From Blastomussa wellsi (Eukaryota > Cnidaria > Anthozoa > Scleractinia > Plerogyridae): 64,000 nt of DNA. Under the pieces are notes generated by a model that saw only the letters and a list, made by a program, of their open reading frames with translations, was not told where the DNA came from and did not search any database. The DNA is taken from the NCBI GenBank assembly GCA_947652115.1, contig OX393570.1:4899259-4963258 (forward strand). The letters are read 5' to 3'. Within the stretch, counting starts at the first letter, position 1, and each line of letters opens with the position of its first letter. Positions 19,430 through 31,700 of this stretch are shown here, piece by piece. Position numbers and translations under genes: made by a program.

Positions 19430-21890
19430 AAACCCCGCTTTCTGCTCTTAAAGCCCAATATTTAGCCGTAAAAGCTCCCAAAGACTTCTGGGAGGTTAGC
19501 AAGAAATGGAATAGGACTCGAGGACTGTGGAAGTGCAAACGTCGAGCATCTTGGACAAAAAAGGTGTAAATAAACCCCTTTGCTACCAAAATAAACAAAA
19601 TGCAAATAGTGGTTGCTAAGGTCATTTTAATGGACGCTACTAATTAATTAACAGCTAATTTTTTGGCGGGGTTTTCAATTTTTTTTAAAAAAGTTGAGAG
19701 TTGAGAACAGGATATAATAAACTTTCTTTTAAGCTATCTTTTCAAATTTTGTGCGAGATCGGTATTTTCCTTAAATTTAGGGTTAACTGCCTCCTTAGAA
19801 ACAACAAAATAGAAATTAAGTTGAAAATCCGAACAGAACTATACTATATATATCTGAAGAAGAAGCTATCCAAGGGTTAGTAGATTAGGGGGGGGGGGGG
19901 AATCCAAGAGCCGATAAAGGGGGCTTCCAAGAATCTTCCAAAGAAGCGTTAGGAGACGAAACAGAAATATCAACTAAACTCTTATTGATATATGTATATT
20001 TTCTCACTTCTGTTGTTATTTGTGCCGTTCGGCCGCATTTATCAAACGTTCCTATTGACTCTATGATGGTAGTTTCAGAAAATTAAGAATTTGAAACATG
20101 CAAATTTGACTTTTGAACTAGAAATCTTGAACTTTTCCAAGCCATTGCGTGTAATAAATACGCAAAACCACTGATTATTTCAGTTGAATTAGATCGTGCC
20201 TGAATAAGAAAGGAAGCTAAAAAATAGAAGGGCATAAAGGGGGCAATAAATTGACATGGTTTTGGTTGTCTATGGTGATCTCAACGCTACTAGAAAAAAT
20301 CCTTTTTTTTCTGGCCCCCCTTTAATGCTAGTCAATAACGGCTGATCCCCCCTCCATTCATTTAAAAACCATGTGGTCCTCCCCCTCCCCCCCAGGCAAA
20401 TAATGACCGGTTCCTTATCCAAACAAAGGTTTGATTTCCGAGCTGAAAAATCGTTTATTAGACAGTTACAATCGACTTGTCCCCCAACCCCAACACCCAA
20501 CAAGATAAATTATTCAGCTCAAAACTATTAGTCCTCAAATTATTTGTCCACTGATCGCCCAATTCACGAAAAGGATTTAGTCGAGGCGTGTTGGGATAAT
20601 TGTACGCCGAAGGAGGACCCCTCTAGGGTAACCCGGGGGCATGTTCCCCAAGAGATTTGAAATCTAGGTCCTCAGAAACGTTATTTCCTCCGTTTTGAGG
20701 GACGTTATCAGGTTGTTCGATACCTTTGAAACCATCACTTTTTTGAGCTATTATAAACAAGGCCAAATAAAACTAAAATGTGTGTGGTTTTTTAATTGCT
20801 GTTATATTTTGCTCATTTCTGATTTTTTTTTGCAGCAAAACACGCTGGGTCACACCGCACACTCACTGGGGAAGAAAAATAGAAAAAAAGAAAATAGCCG
20901 GGTAAAATCAAAATATTCGCTGGGTGCTGGGGAGACCGTAAATTTCCGCTGGGAAACCGGGGAAAATAATCCACTGGGTAGGATTTCGGTTAGACCGCGA
21001 GCAGTCTCTTTCTTTTCCTAGTGTGCGACGAGCGACAGTCAGTGCGTAGGATTTCAGGAACAAAAACCGACTACTCGTAGTCTAGGTTTCGGTGGGTCTG
21101 TTACAGAAGGGTGGAATGGAACTCACGTCCTGTTTTACGTTTCCAGGGTGAATTTTTTTCGTGTTCTGAAGATCGAACAATCGAAATAATTCATATCCTG
21201 TTTACACTTGCCAGGATGGAAAATGTTTTCATGGTACGGTTGGTATCTTAATAAACCGTTTTTCATACTCTCTTTATATAGTGCTGCATTAATAAATGTT
21301 GTGTTAGGATTAGTATTTTGTTTCTTGTCAAAGGGCAGAGGATTGTCAGCGATTTCGAGAGACATATCGTTTTGGAAAACAGCTTTATTTAAACCGACAG
21401 GTAGCTTTCAGTGATATTATTACTACAGAAATCCATCTCATTCGATTGCTTAGAATATGCTAAATTTTGAATTTCAGTACGTCGTGTATTCATACAACGA
21501 TATTTCAATTCACCTTACCCTAACCATCCCTCTCCCCCCCGCCCCCCCAAAAAAAGGGCTCAACAGGAGAATTTACCGCTAATTTACCGCTAAGAAGTAA
21601 TTCAAACGAAATTTTTAAAGAAAAGCTAAAATTTTGCTTTGGTACAACATCACGTTTAATTATTATTTATTGTGCGGTTGCAAAATAAACTTGAAGCCCC
21701 TCCCAAATTTTGGGCAACTCAGAAATTTGGGCGGCAAGGCAACTTACGAAGATTTTTTGGGCAAATTGTACCGCTTTCATGGTTTTCAAAATACTTTATT
21801 CCACAAAATTTCCGCCGCTTTCAGGTATCTTTCAAAAACGACTTTGTTGTAATAACCAAAACGTATCAACAAAGAAAGGCTGCACTCGCT
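19430..21890. other. Gene-free stretch
   Basis: It contains a 12-base G run near 19890 and C-rich patches near 20380 and 21533. No domain-bearing frame was found on either strand. Confidence 0.4.
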
Positions 21891-21891
21891 A

Positions 21892-22263
21892 ATAGGGAGC
21901 TTAAGCAATGACGACGGCGACGGCTAGGACGACGCCTGCTCAAAAATGAATTTATACTTGACGCACGAATCTCGCAATTGTCTTGATGTATTCGGTGCAT
22001 CTATGGCTTTCAAACGCAGTTCTTGTAGAAAATAAAAGGACGGAGCTTATTTTCAAACAGAAAAACGAAAATTAAGCCGTCGAGGTTCACGTTCTCCAAA
22101 GTACTCAGAATTTGGTCATTTCACGTTGTTGCTTTGCAGAGGACGGCAGAGAAATGTACAAAAAATTATAACGCACGTGCAGAGCTATTGTACTGCTCAT
22201 TAAATCTTTTGTTTTGCGACGTTCTCGTTGACGTTGCCGTCGTGGTTTGCTTAAGCTCCCTAT
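21892..22263. mobile_element. MITE with TAGGGAGCTTAAGCA termini
   Basis: AATAGGGAGCTTAAGCAA at the left and TTGCTTAAGCTCCCTATT-like sequence at the right are inverted. Inside the left end GACGACGGCGACGGC pairs with GACGTTGCCGTCGTGG at the right. No ORF. The superfamily is not decided because the target duplication is ambiguous. Confidence 0.65.
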
Positions 22264-22599
22264 TTTCTCAGTGACAACTCCCACGAGAAAACTTATACTG
22301 AACCATTTTGCCAGCCAGCAACATTTGCGCTGGAGAACAGATAAAGTGAGGAAAAGATTCGTTGCTAAGAAGGCTGTTAACGATCCAATTATTGAAAAGG
22401 CGCCTCCAACCTTTTAAAAACAATTTTTAATAATCAGCATAAACAATAATTACTCAAGGTAAAAATAGTTTCCACGCAAAAATAATTGACATGTAAATGT
22501 CGGAAACCTAAAACAACGTCTTTGAAAAGAGCTGTTTTCCAAAAATAATAGATAGAAATATCCACAATCAAATTTGTTTTCCGTCAGTATTCATGTATA

Positions 22600-22948
22600 C
22601 AGCCAACTCTCTCTAAGACGGACACCATCGACGCCATGACGTGATACTGCCTAGTTTATTTTTGCAATGTATGTACCCAGCCGATTAGTATACAGTACGA
22701 GCTTTTAGAAGCAAGTTGCTGTTCTTAAGAATTTTTCTTCCCTAAATCGTAATTTGCGGTAACATTCAGCACCTCACAAGTGTCCGTTGACGATTTCAAA
22801 GTGTCCGTTGTCCGTCTTATAGCGGTGTCCGTCTTATAGAGAGTTTGGTTATAGTAAAATGACTGAGAAACGGCCGGGACCAACACCAGGTGCCCGTCTA
22901 ATAGAGGTGTCCGTCTAATAGAGGTGTCTGTTAAGAGAGAGTTGACTG
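22600..22948. mobile_element. Tc1/mariner-type MITE with GTGTCCGTCTTATAGAG repeats
   Basis: Termini CAGCCAACTCTCTCTAAGAC and the near-complement ending GAGAGAGTTGACTG are flanked by TA on each side. The right half contains four or five repeats of GTGTCCGTCT(T/A)ATAGAG. No transposase frame is present. Confidence 0.65.
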
Positions 22949-24960
22949 TAATATAACAAAGTAACATAAATTGCTATAACTTTCACTGTTAAAAACTGAC
23001 AATGTTCTTCATAGGATGCGTTTAAAAGGAGTTTGATTTCAATTTACTGAGAACTTCCACGCAATACTAATTAGCTACGTTGTCTTTTAAATAACAATAA
23101 CAGTGACCGAGGAATGGAGTTTTCCTACATCAGTTATAAGTGTTCCTAGAGAAACAGTTAGCCTAAGTCTAGTGAAAATAAAAGACAGCAATGTTTTCAA
23201 AATCTAGCTTCACTTGGACACTTTAGGCTCAAATAACTGTTGCGACACTTTTTATGTAGTTGCTGATGTAAGTCTTTTTAATTTTTTCTTCGTGGATATA
23301 TTGTAAATATTTTGAGATTTTTAACCTATTTTAAATTATTTTTTAGAATGTATTAGAGTTTTTTTTTTTCAACGGTGTCCTCATTTAGTGGTTTTATTCC
23401 TGCTATTTTAGCTTGACCCGCAAACATGTACAAATGATGGATTTTACACCTTCGCCTGCTCAGGATCCATTTATGAATACTGAACTACAAGTGATATCGT
23501 CAGAGACAGTCGCATATCCTCCGCTAATAAGCACGTGCTCTTCGATTCTTTGCATTCGTCGCGTGACAACAGGTGTTCTAACTTACACTTTCGTGTCCGA
23601 TGTCTTGATATAAACCTATTAGCTCACGCTCTATCGCAAACGACGATCTGTCTTGGCATAAAAATTTCCAGAAGACATTCGTAACTGTTATCCGGGATCA
23701 ATATATTAAGCCGAAGGCAATTTTGGCTCTAAAATCTTGAAAACATTACCGAAAAACCGCATTTACAATAGTTGGGATCGTGTTGGGGTAACACCCTAAA
23801 CTGGATTTCCGATTTTGATAATCCATTTTTGCACATTTATTCCGCTTGCCGCATGACGGTGCCCGCAGCCAAATTGCCTCAAACAGGCTTTTCACTTTGT
23901 TACTCAACAGAATGACAAATGGGTATTTAAATGGAAGAAGAATAGGGAAGGCCCAAGCTATGAACATCCTCAACGTTCTCAAGGTTTGAAAAAAATAACA
24001 GAATTCATCGTCTCTTTTCATAAAGACTGCACACCAGTGACATGGAATGAAGCGAAATAACATGATGAGGTCCGGAATAACTACTCAATATTTAAACAGT
24101 TTTCTGCATGGCTACTATCTAAATGTCAGAAATCTTTCAAAAACAATTAAAAGAGCTGTGGAAATGAGAGTGATTAAAAGAGCTGTTAAGGCTGCTAACG
24201 ATCCAATTATTGACAATTGTATTACAATTATTGAAAACCAAAACAGTCTGCACGCTAAAAAAAGCTATTCTGTCAATACTTGTTGAGAAACATGGCAAGA
24301 GTTCATACTACTCAAGATAAACAGAGCCCGTTTCCAACACTGCCACATTTATTCCGAATAATCCCTTCCTTTAACTTTATAAAACGCTTCTGAAGAGGCA
24401 AATTAAAAAAATGCCGTAAAAGACGGCGGTTTTATCTTAAAATCCATTGCTATCTGGTGACAAAATCTATGGTCACCTTGGGAGCCAGATTGAATTTCCA
24501 GTGAGTCGGTGTTCCTTTAAAAGAGTTTTCTTTCCGTTTGACGCTGGATTCAGTCATTTCAAGCAGTTCTTACACCTCGCTCACCCATGTTGAAATATGT
24601 GAACCGAAGGAGTTTTAGCTAGATTAAACGTTATACCTATAACTGGCAGAAACACCGCAACTTGCATTTCCGAATTAAACGAAAAAATATTGTCCGTTAG
24701 GAACAAAGTTGTGTTAGCGAAGTAAAGGAACAGGAATTTGGCCAAGCACATTTGTCGCTAATAAACAAGTGTGTCTGACAAATAGTGATAGTAGAAATAA
24801 GGACGGGAAAATTAAACAACATCTCACTGATGTGTTTACAGATGAAATTAAAATACGCCATACAGTTAACAATTTTGTAGTCATTGTAACCATATTAACG
24901 TAAAGGAATGCTTTTATCGCCACCTCACGCAAACGCATAACTTATGCGAGGCCTATAGGT
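22949..24960. other. Stretch without a recognised gene
   Basis: Sequence near 24188-24215 (GCTGCTAACGATCCAATTAT) matches 22375-22400 (GCTGTTAACGATCCAATTAT), and further short matches follow in the same order (ACTCAAG.TAAA, then TTTCCA). This suggests an old local duplication. No intact frame survives. Confidence 0.4.
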
Positions 24961-24969
24961 CCAAAAGGG

Positions 24970-25062
24970 TATAAATTTAAGCGTCTCTTGCAGTCTTAGT
25001 CAGTACTTGCAGAAGGTATAGCAGTCGCGCTCTGACCTCAATGATCTCTCAGAAGTTACAAG
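24970..25062 (+). promoter_or_regulatory. TATA box and 5' UTR exon of the cysteine-rich peptide gene
   Basis: TATAAAT at 24970 is followed at typical distance by a likely start near 25000. An untranslated exon then ends at a consensus donor AAG/gtaaga (gt at 25063). The exon contains an upstream ATG at 25041 that is out of frame with the peptide start. The transcription start is inferred, not seen. Confidence 0.5.
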
Positions 25063-25270
25063 GTAAGAAATGATGCAATTGCTTCAGTATTTTAAGCCAC
25101 TGGAAGTGGAAATGTTCCTTGGATAACATGAGAGAACTCTAACCGTTTCTTTTCCCAAGGCAAGCTTATCTTAAAAGTACATACGATCAGTCCATGACAG
25201 AGATCAACAAAGTTTAGCGATTTTATTCCATAAACATACCAACTGTTTAAAATTCTGTTGCAGTTCAAAT

Positions 25271-25627
25271 ATGGATTTCAAATTTCAAGTGTGCCTGTTG
25301 CTGGTAATTTTGGGGACCATTTACGTGCAGGATGGTGAGTGTGCCTGAACGTTCGTATGTTAACTGCTGTGATTTTCACATTTTATTCATGAACCGAGTT
25401 GAGCATAACAAAAAGCAATATCACACTCATGTCACGCATGCATTTTTTAGGCACTAATGTCTTTTTAAGTTGGCTAACATGCGCGAAACAATTTTATTCT
25501 GCTTTCAGGTACCGCCTGTCCGAGCCTGACGGCCATCTGTATTCATGGATCTTGTCCAGAAGGAAGTAGATTCTGCGGGTACGACAATTTACTGTGTGGA
25601 GATTACCCATGGAGGTGCTGTTGCTAA
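25271..25627 (+). CDS. Small secreted cysteine-rich peptide (60 residues), two coding exons
   Basis: Coding exons 25271-25334 and 25509-25627 join in phase 1 to give 60 residues. The first about 20 residues are a hydrophobic signal peptide (CLLLVILGTIYV core). The mature part has eight cysteines spaced C-x6-C-x4-C-x6-C-x6-C-x6-CCC, ending directly with the Cys triplet and a TAA stop. A 5' UTR exon (about 25000-25062) splices to 25264. Downstream, a 3' UTR donor at 25638 and an acceptor before 26094 lead to AATAAA at 26210. The layout (signal peptide in its own exon, compact disulfide core) is that of secreted defence, venom or coral small cysteine-rich peptides. I recognise no exact family, so function is open; toxin, antimicrobial and skeletal-matrix roles are all possible. 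Confidence 0.75.
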
Positions 25628-25637
25628 GACTGAGTAG

Positions 25638-26260
25638 GTATGAAACACATCATAATTGTAATCCCGGTCCGTCCGTAACATTTTCGTCTCATCACAAAAG
25701 CTTTTGTTAATCTGACTGTAAAGTAAAATTTCCTTGTCACCATGAACGTTTAGTCTTTTTTAAGCTAACTATAATGAAGCGCCAGCGGAGATACAACATG
25801 CAGATTCTTAGACTCCCTTGTCGTTTTTCTTTCACTTTCAATGAAATATAATAAACATGATGTTCTTCTCATACTTGCAGAAAATTAAAACGCGACGGAG
25901 GAAAAGCGTATTTATTACCATTCTTGCTAAATAAAGTATTGTTACTTAACTCATAATATTTTACGCACAGTAAAAACAAAGGTACCTCAGTGTTACTGAC
26001 ATCGCTTCACCATTTCTCTGTGATATTCGGCAAGCCTAGAATAGTTTCTGAGTAACTAACAAATTTTCTTTTTCTTTTTCCAGTTAACGCCAGCCGGATC
26101 CTACTGATGGCGGCAATGATGACAGCCTCAGCTTTGAAATAACATTAAAAATTAAGGCAACATTATTACGATAGTGGGTGTAATGTAAGCATTATGAGCT
26201 TTAGGACCGAATAAAGGCTGAATTATCCAGAAATACATGATTGTTTCTGCTTTCTTATTC
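25638..26260 (+). other. 3' UTR exons and poly(A) signal of the peptide gene
   Basis: A donor (gtatga) 10 bases after the stop, an acceptor-like TTTTTCCAG at 26085-26093 and AATAAA at 26210 define a spliced 3' UTR. A second possible acceptor (CTTGCAG) precedes 25881. Because the stop lies so near the junction, nonsense-mediated decay would not be expected. Confidence 0.5.
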
Positions 26261-26689
26261 ATACTAGAAGGAAATATTTATACAAAGCGCGCTCTGATTG
26301 CTTACCAGCCTCTATACTACTGTATTATTATACCCCCAATTCTTCTCTGCTCCGCGACATGGCAGCACTACGTTCGACTTCGCGTGAAGAAAAAGAATTT
26401 GAAATGACGTTTATTGTATTATTTTGGTCCGTCAGATGCCACGAGGAATGCTAATCATTTCACCTGGCATTGTGGCGTACTAGGCGGGATAAAATGGAGA
26501 ATTCAGCAGACTAAAATATATTTTATCCCACCGCGTGGACCAATCAGAAACAAGAAAGTGAAGATGCTTTGAAAACCATTCAACTGTTCGCGCCTTTTTT
26601 TTGCACGCTAGCAACTTTTCAAGCTCCGTTTGACTCAGTTGAGGCTTTTCCATCTGCTGTTCTTGAGCTCTATTCTTGATTTTTATGTG

Positions 26690-26850
26690 AAGTCATGAAA
26701 TCAAAATTTGCTAGGCCCGCTAAATTTTCGTTGCCACTAGGTGTACAGCTAACTAAAAATATATCTTTTCGCAATTTTCAGCTCGATAGCACCCTTCGTT
26801 TTGAAAACAGAGCGCCTTGAAAATTTCAGTTCTCGGCTTTATTATCCAAC
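26690..26850 (+). repeat. Dispersed repeat, copy A
   Basis: It shares long blocks with 31535-31700: TGAAATCAAAATT.GCTA, CTAAATTTT.GTTGCCACTA, AGCTAACTAAAAATATATCT and CCCTTCGTTTTGAAAACA. It is non-coding and its class is unknown. Confidence 0.65.
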
Positions 26851-26989
26851 CGTGCTTCGTAGAGTACAAATAACGCCCAACACGAGTACAAATATCACGC
26901 GGTATTTGTACTCCAGACAACCGGTTAGAAATTCGCCCGCACGGACATAGCAATTTGGTGTGTTAGGACGTGTATTAGGACGTGTATTA

Positions 26990-27372
26990 GGCTACGTCCA
27001 CACTAAGCCGGATAAATTTGAAAACGGCGTTTTCGCCTCGAAAGCGGATAAAATGTTTTCTGTCCACATTATACCGTTTTCAAATTGTTTCGCTATCGAT
27101 TTTGAAATGCTGCCTCGCAAGAAACGATTAATACATGCAAGAACATGCCCACATTGTCCGAGCAACGTTATTCGATTGTTTTGATGTCAGCGTTTTCAAA
27201 AAGTTCCGTTTTCGCCGTCCACACTAACACACCTAGCCAGCGTTTTCAAATTTATCCACCTTGGAGAGCGTTTTCAAAAAGTTCCGTTTTCGGTGGTTAT
27301 TGTGGACGGAAGGCCAATCCGGAGAAAAAAAGTTGCGTTTTCAAATTTATCCGGCTTAGTGTGGACGTAGCC
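26990..27372. mobile_element. PIF/Harbinger-type MITE
   Basis: Inverted termini GGCTACGTCCACACTAAGCC (extending through GGATAAATTTGAAAACG) are flanked by TTA at 26987-26989 and 27373-27375, the preferred Harbinger target. Inner CGTTTTCAAAAAGTTCCGTTTTCG repeats occur twice. There is no transposase. Confidence 0.8.
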
Positions 27373-27375
27373 TTA

Positions 27376-30300
27376 GACGTTTTGTTGTGTAGCATCGCTG
27401 CGTAGTTTTATTCGTTATTTGTATTTTCACTCGCCCTACGGGCTCGTCAAAATATAGTCTCCTACGCAGCCGTTATTACACTTGTCCCCACTAACGTCTG
27501 CTTAACCGAGGCCAACATTCCTTTCCTTCGCTTCGCCAATCAGATTTTACCTACTAAAATCCGGAAAGCCGACCTTCACCTTGACCGCCGCTTAGCCAAT
27601 CAGATTTTACCAACTAAAATCCCCACGACGCCTCTCCCGCCGCGAGACACTCGATGAGATGAAACCTGCCAGGGACGATTGATTTTGCTCCAAGTCAGAG
27701 ATTTCTCTGGTAAATTCATTTTAGATGAAAGCAAATTCTGAATTTGCGAAGGGAACTTATTTACTGAAGGCAAGAGAGATACACTCCTTAATTTATCAAC
27801 TGGCTACGGTAAGTCGTTTGTTATCAAGCTTTGCCTTCAGTGTGTTCGACAGTCTCATTGATTTTCAGTTTTCATATTTTCCCCACAGCTCCGCAAAAAG
27901 ACGTACAATCCAGCAACGAATTACTGAAGTTCAGCCAAATGAAAAGCTAGCCTATGGGTCAAAGTTTCCACATTTCAGACTCTAAACGACTGCGTAGCGA
28001 TTTTGGTGTTCGGAAAAATATTATTTCAAGTGTGTGCGCCGGAAAAAATATTATTTCAAGTGTGTGCGCCGTTCATAATCGTCGGTTGTTCAAACCCAAA
28101 AATTGGAAAGAGCCAGTCAAGGCGAATACAACTTCACCGCGCTGAATCATTCATTCGACAAACTTGCCACAGAACGATTTAAAACGTCCAGCGCTGCTGG
28201 GTTAAAAGGCTGGCTTGAAACCACGGATGTGGACCTCTTTGATGATTTCTAAATTAATTCCGCTTTGCGTTTTCGAGTTGGCGAAGTCTTTTGTAGCATT
28301 TTATAGCGTTGAAATAAATATTTCTGATCCACTGTTGTATTCATGGGAGAGAGATCCGACGAAGATCCCTTTGCTAAGGCTTGCTACTGAAGCGAGGCAA
28401 TAGAGCGTTTTTACGTGACGTCATCAAATTCTAAAATCCAAAGATATGGATAAGATATATGCATGCGACAGCAAGCTGATGTCATCGCCTCGTTGCTATA
28501 GTAACACCAACGCCAATCAGATGTACATTCTTGGAGAATTTGTTGAATTTCAAGTAAATGTGCGAAGTAGTTTGCTTGACCGACCTTGGACAGTGAAGTA
28601 ATAGCCGTCGAGCTCTCAGAGCGAAAGCGAGCGTGAGGCGCGAGAGCTCGACGTTTCCCCTGCTTGAAAACGAATCAAATGACGTCATTTTGGCGCGAAC
28701 TTTTTCCAGACTCCAGGGTGTCAAGCTGGGAAAAATTACTTTTTGTGTATACATTAAATGGTTTGCCGAGACAAACGCCGCTACGTACATGAGTAGAAAT
28801 TGTCAAGTCAATGCTCAGAGCTCAAATGGAAGACGAAATGTTTTGTTCGCTCTCGAGAGCCTAGCAAACGCTGTTTTACGAAGGTTGTTTTGCGGTTCAA
28901 ATAACCTTGGGAGACAAAAGTTTATCAAAATTTGTTCGTGTCTAGCTTTATTTGCCTCAATACAATGCCAACCTTGTCAAATTTTCTTAAGTTTACGATT
29001 CCCAAATAACAAATATTGCAATTTATTTTATAAATGAAGCAAGAGCAACACTGTACCTCTCGTGAATATTACATGCTTGCAAGTCTAATTTGTAAACACC
29101 AAAGTGACCATTCAGCGATGCAGTGGCATTCGGCTTTAAAAACAAAGCTGCCTTGAGATTTCTTATGAGGTTTCCTCTAAAAATATTGGCTATTTAGCAG
29201 GGCTTCGGAGCTTCCAAAGACCAGCGCGTATTTCCCATCAGTCATTTCTTTCAATTGTTCGCTTAAACAATCTGATCCGACTGAAGCGGCCGGTCATATT
29301 CCTTGAGCAAGTCCAGAGCGACCAGTGACATCAAATTAACTCACAGCACCTCTTGCCTTTCGCCTTGCTGTATAAAGTTGAAAACGTAAAGAGAGCAACT
29401 TCGAAGGTCAAGCCTCTTCCCGATCCTGTAGACGCCGTGAGGAAGACATTTTACCCGAATTTACCTATGTTTATACTTTCCGCTGGTGATCGCTTTGTAG
29501 TTTGCTTTCCGAAAACCATACCCGACTGCGTCCACAATTGAACATAAAACAAAAGAAACACTTAACAGAAATATCGAGAAATCGAAACTCACTCATGATC
29601 GAGACAACGAGCAAACATTGGATTCGAAACTTTCCAAAAATTATATTCGAAAGCGTCTTCCTTTTGTGATCGATCTGTATCTGGCAGGATCTAGTTTGAT
29701 TTACGTGCGCTTGACAACGCTGTTCTCTGATTGGATAACCCAACAGGAGGAAATTCCTCCTGTAAATTTGGCGCGCTGCAAGTGATAAAAGTCGTTCGTA
29801 CCGCTGCTACCAAACCGGAAATGAGAAGCGAACGACTTTGAGAACGTCTATTTAAGAGGGTGTCGATGGGGTTACGGCTGTTTAGCGTATAAAGACGTTT
29901 TATGCTGTCGTTTCCGTATAAAGGGAAAAATTAAATATGCACTGACTAACGTATAAAAGATCGGCTTTTTAGTGTATGCCTACTTAACAGCCAAAGGGTG
30001 AACACTTGCTACGACAATAGCAACAATTTGTAGATAAAATAAAGATTTAAGCTTACTTTGAAATCGACTCAGGTGTCTGACACTTCTGGAGAGCCATTGT
30101 ACCGTCATTGTTTCCGGTTTTTTTTTTTGCTGTTGATTGTCCTGTTGGAAATTGCATGATTTGCTTGACCCTTATTTTGGCATTCCTTGAGCCTGCGCTC
30201 TGCCTGCGACTTTAGATGCCGGTTTCAAGATTTCCACACCACTGCTTTCTCATTTTAGCGGCGCTCCGGCGGCGAGAAGGGCCGCAGAGCGGAGCCCCAT

Positions 30301-30445
30301 AACCAATGGCTAGCGGCACAATCTCGTATATCGAGTCTCCGCTTCTTACTACACAAGCTTGACGAAGCGAGCGACTCTCGAAAGTTCCGTTGCAGGATCG
30401 ATCTTGATTGGTTTTGAAGACAATAAAAATGGCCGGAAGTAAAAC
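27376..30445. other. Repeat-rich stretch, no gene called
   Basis: It contains a perfect 28-base tandem pair at about 28015-28072, inverted GCGAGAGCTCGAC/GTCGAGCTCTC arms near 28605-28650, and G/C-rich inverted motifs near 30260. The longest frame (28633-29037, 134 codons) has no domain and overlaps the palindrome, so it is not called. Confidence 0.4.
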
Positions 30446-30457
30446 ACCATATAGTTC

Positions 30458-30467
30458 AAATGAATAG

Positions 30468-30512
<45 letters not shown>

Positions 30513-30698
30513 GTATAACAATATAATTTGGTTTTATCAACTGGGTTGATAATGTCAATTTGCCACCGTAAAGAGATTCAATTGCTGACGTTTCGAGCGT
30601 TAGCCGACGAAGGGCTAACGCTCGAAACGTCAGCAATTGAATCTCTTTACGGTGGCCAATTGACATTATCAACCCAGTTGATAAAACCAAATTATATT
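30458..30698. mobile_element. Penelope-terminus hairpin element, copy 5
   Basis: It starts AAATGAATAGAGGGGGTAAG and ends ACCAAATTATATT, with long inverted arms meeting at GAGCGTTAGCCGACGAAGGG. It is flanked by an exact 12-bp duplication ACCATATAGTTC (30446-30457 and 30699-30710). The hammerhead-like core lies at 30604-30631. Confidence 0.8.
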
Positions 30699-31346
30699 AC
30701 CATATAGTTCGTTGGGTCCAGCTTTTGAAAGGTAGGCATGCGCAGTTTAACAGGAAGTCCGATATTTTCGGACTTACAGGGTCGCTCGTTTCCCGAGCGA
30801 TCCTGGGTACTAGGGTGCTTGCGGCATGGCTCGCAGGCGCCTGTGCCTTACTCATGAACGAACATACGACGGCGTCGCACAATATGGTGGCCATACGCGG
30901 TCGACCTGGTATTATGGCTAACGTAATCTTACATCTTTGATGTTGGACATAAATGCTATGGTCACTTTACATATGGTCATTTACATGGTCAATAACAAAA
31001 CAGCCCACGATAGACTGAACACCAGGCAAATTACGCCCCAAAAGAGAGGGGTGCGTTATATTTGGTCGCCAATGCAAAAGTAACGTGCTCCGAGAGGTCT
31101 TAGAGACAAGTTCGCTTTAGCAACCCATGAAGTGCTTAGTTCATGCACTGCAATTGCTTTAAAACTTCTATAAAAATACTTTATTTTTCCTTAAGAATAC
31201 CACTCCTTCAGTCGCCTTAAAATTTAAATAATTTAAATTGACAATTTTTCTCATTGCTTGTCTATGGAACAGGTGTTAAATAATTAAAAATAATTTAAAT
31301 CTTTAATACTTGCTTATTATTCTATTATTAAACTTCGTTCCTCCAA

Positions 31347-31524
31347 TAGGCCATTTCAGAGAGTACCATAATACTCTTTGTTTGTCCCCAAAAATTTGCA
31401 TAAGCATTGTATTTGTTTTCTCTTGGGACCATTGTAAGTCCCGTGACAAACTGTAAAAATGCTTATGCACAATTTTGGGGAAAAACAAAGAGTATTATCA
31501 TAATGGTATTTTCCAAAGTGGCCT
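31347..31524. mobile_element. Hairpin MITE (TACCATAATACTCTTTG family), copy A
   Basis: AATAGGCCATTT...TACCATAATACTCTTTGTTT at the left is mirrored at the right by AAACAAAGAGTATTAT and AAAGTGGCCTATT. TTGCATAAGCATTGT and its inverse lie inside. The second copy is at 47536-47709. Confidence 0.7.
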
Positions 31525-31534
31525 ATTCTTGGTT

Positions 31535-31700
31535 TTCATGTGACGTCATGAAATTCTGAAATCAAAATTCGCTAAGCCTGCTAAATTTTTGTTGCCACTA
31601 GGTGTAAAGCTAACTAAAAATATATCTTTTCGCAAATTTTAAGCTCGATAGTACCCTTCGTTTTGAAAACACAGAATCTTGAATATTTGAGTTATCGGCC
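31535..31700 (+). repeat. Dispersed repeat, copy B
   Basis: Direct-orientation partner of 26690-26850, immediately to the right of the hairpin MITE. An inverted pair around CGGCCATATTTGTGCCCCTC / ACACAAATATGG follows near 31893-31927. Confidence 0.6.

Noticed and set aside
19252..19625. Pro/Gly/Arg-rich frames as collagen-like or secreted proteins
   Set aside because: They arise from the GC minisatellite, lack a signal peptide and occur on both strands.
28633..29037. 134-codon plus-strand frame as a gene
   Set aside because: It begins in a palindromic repeat, overlaps a minus frame of similar length and shows no recognisable motif.
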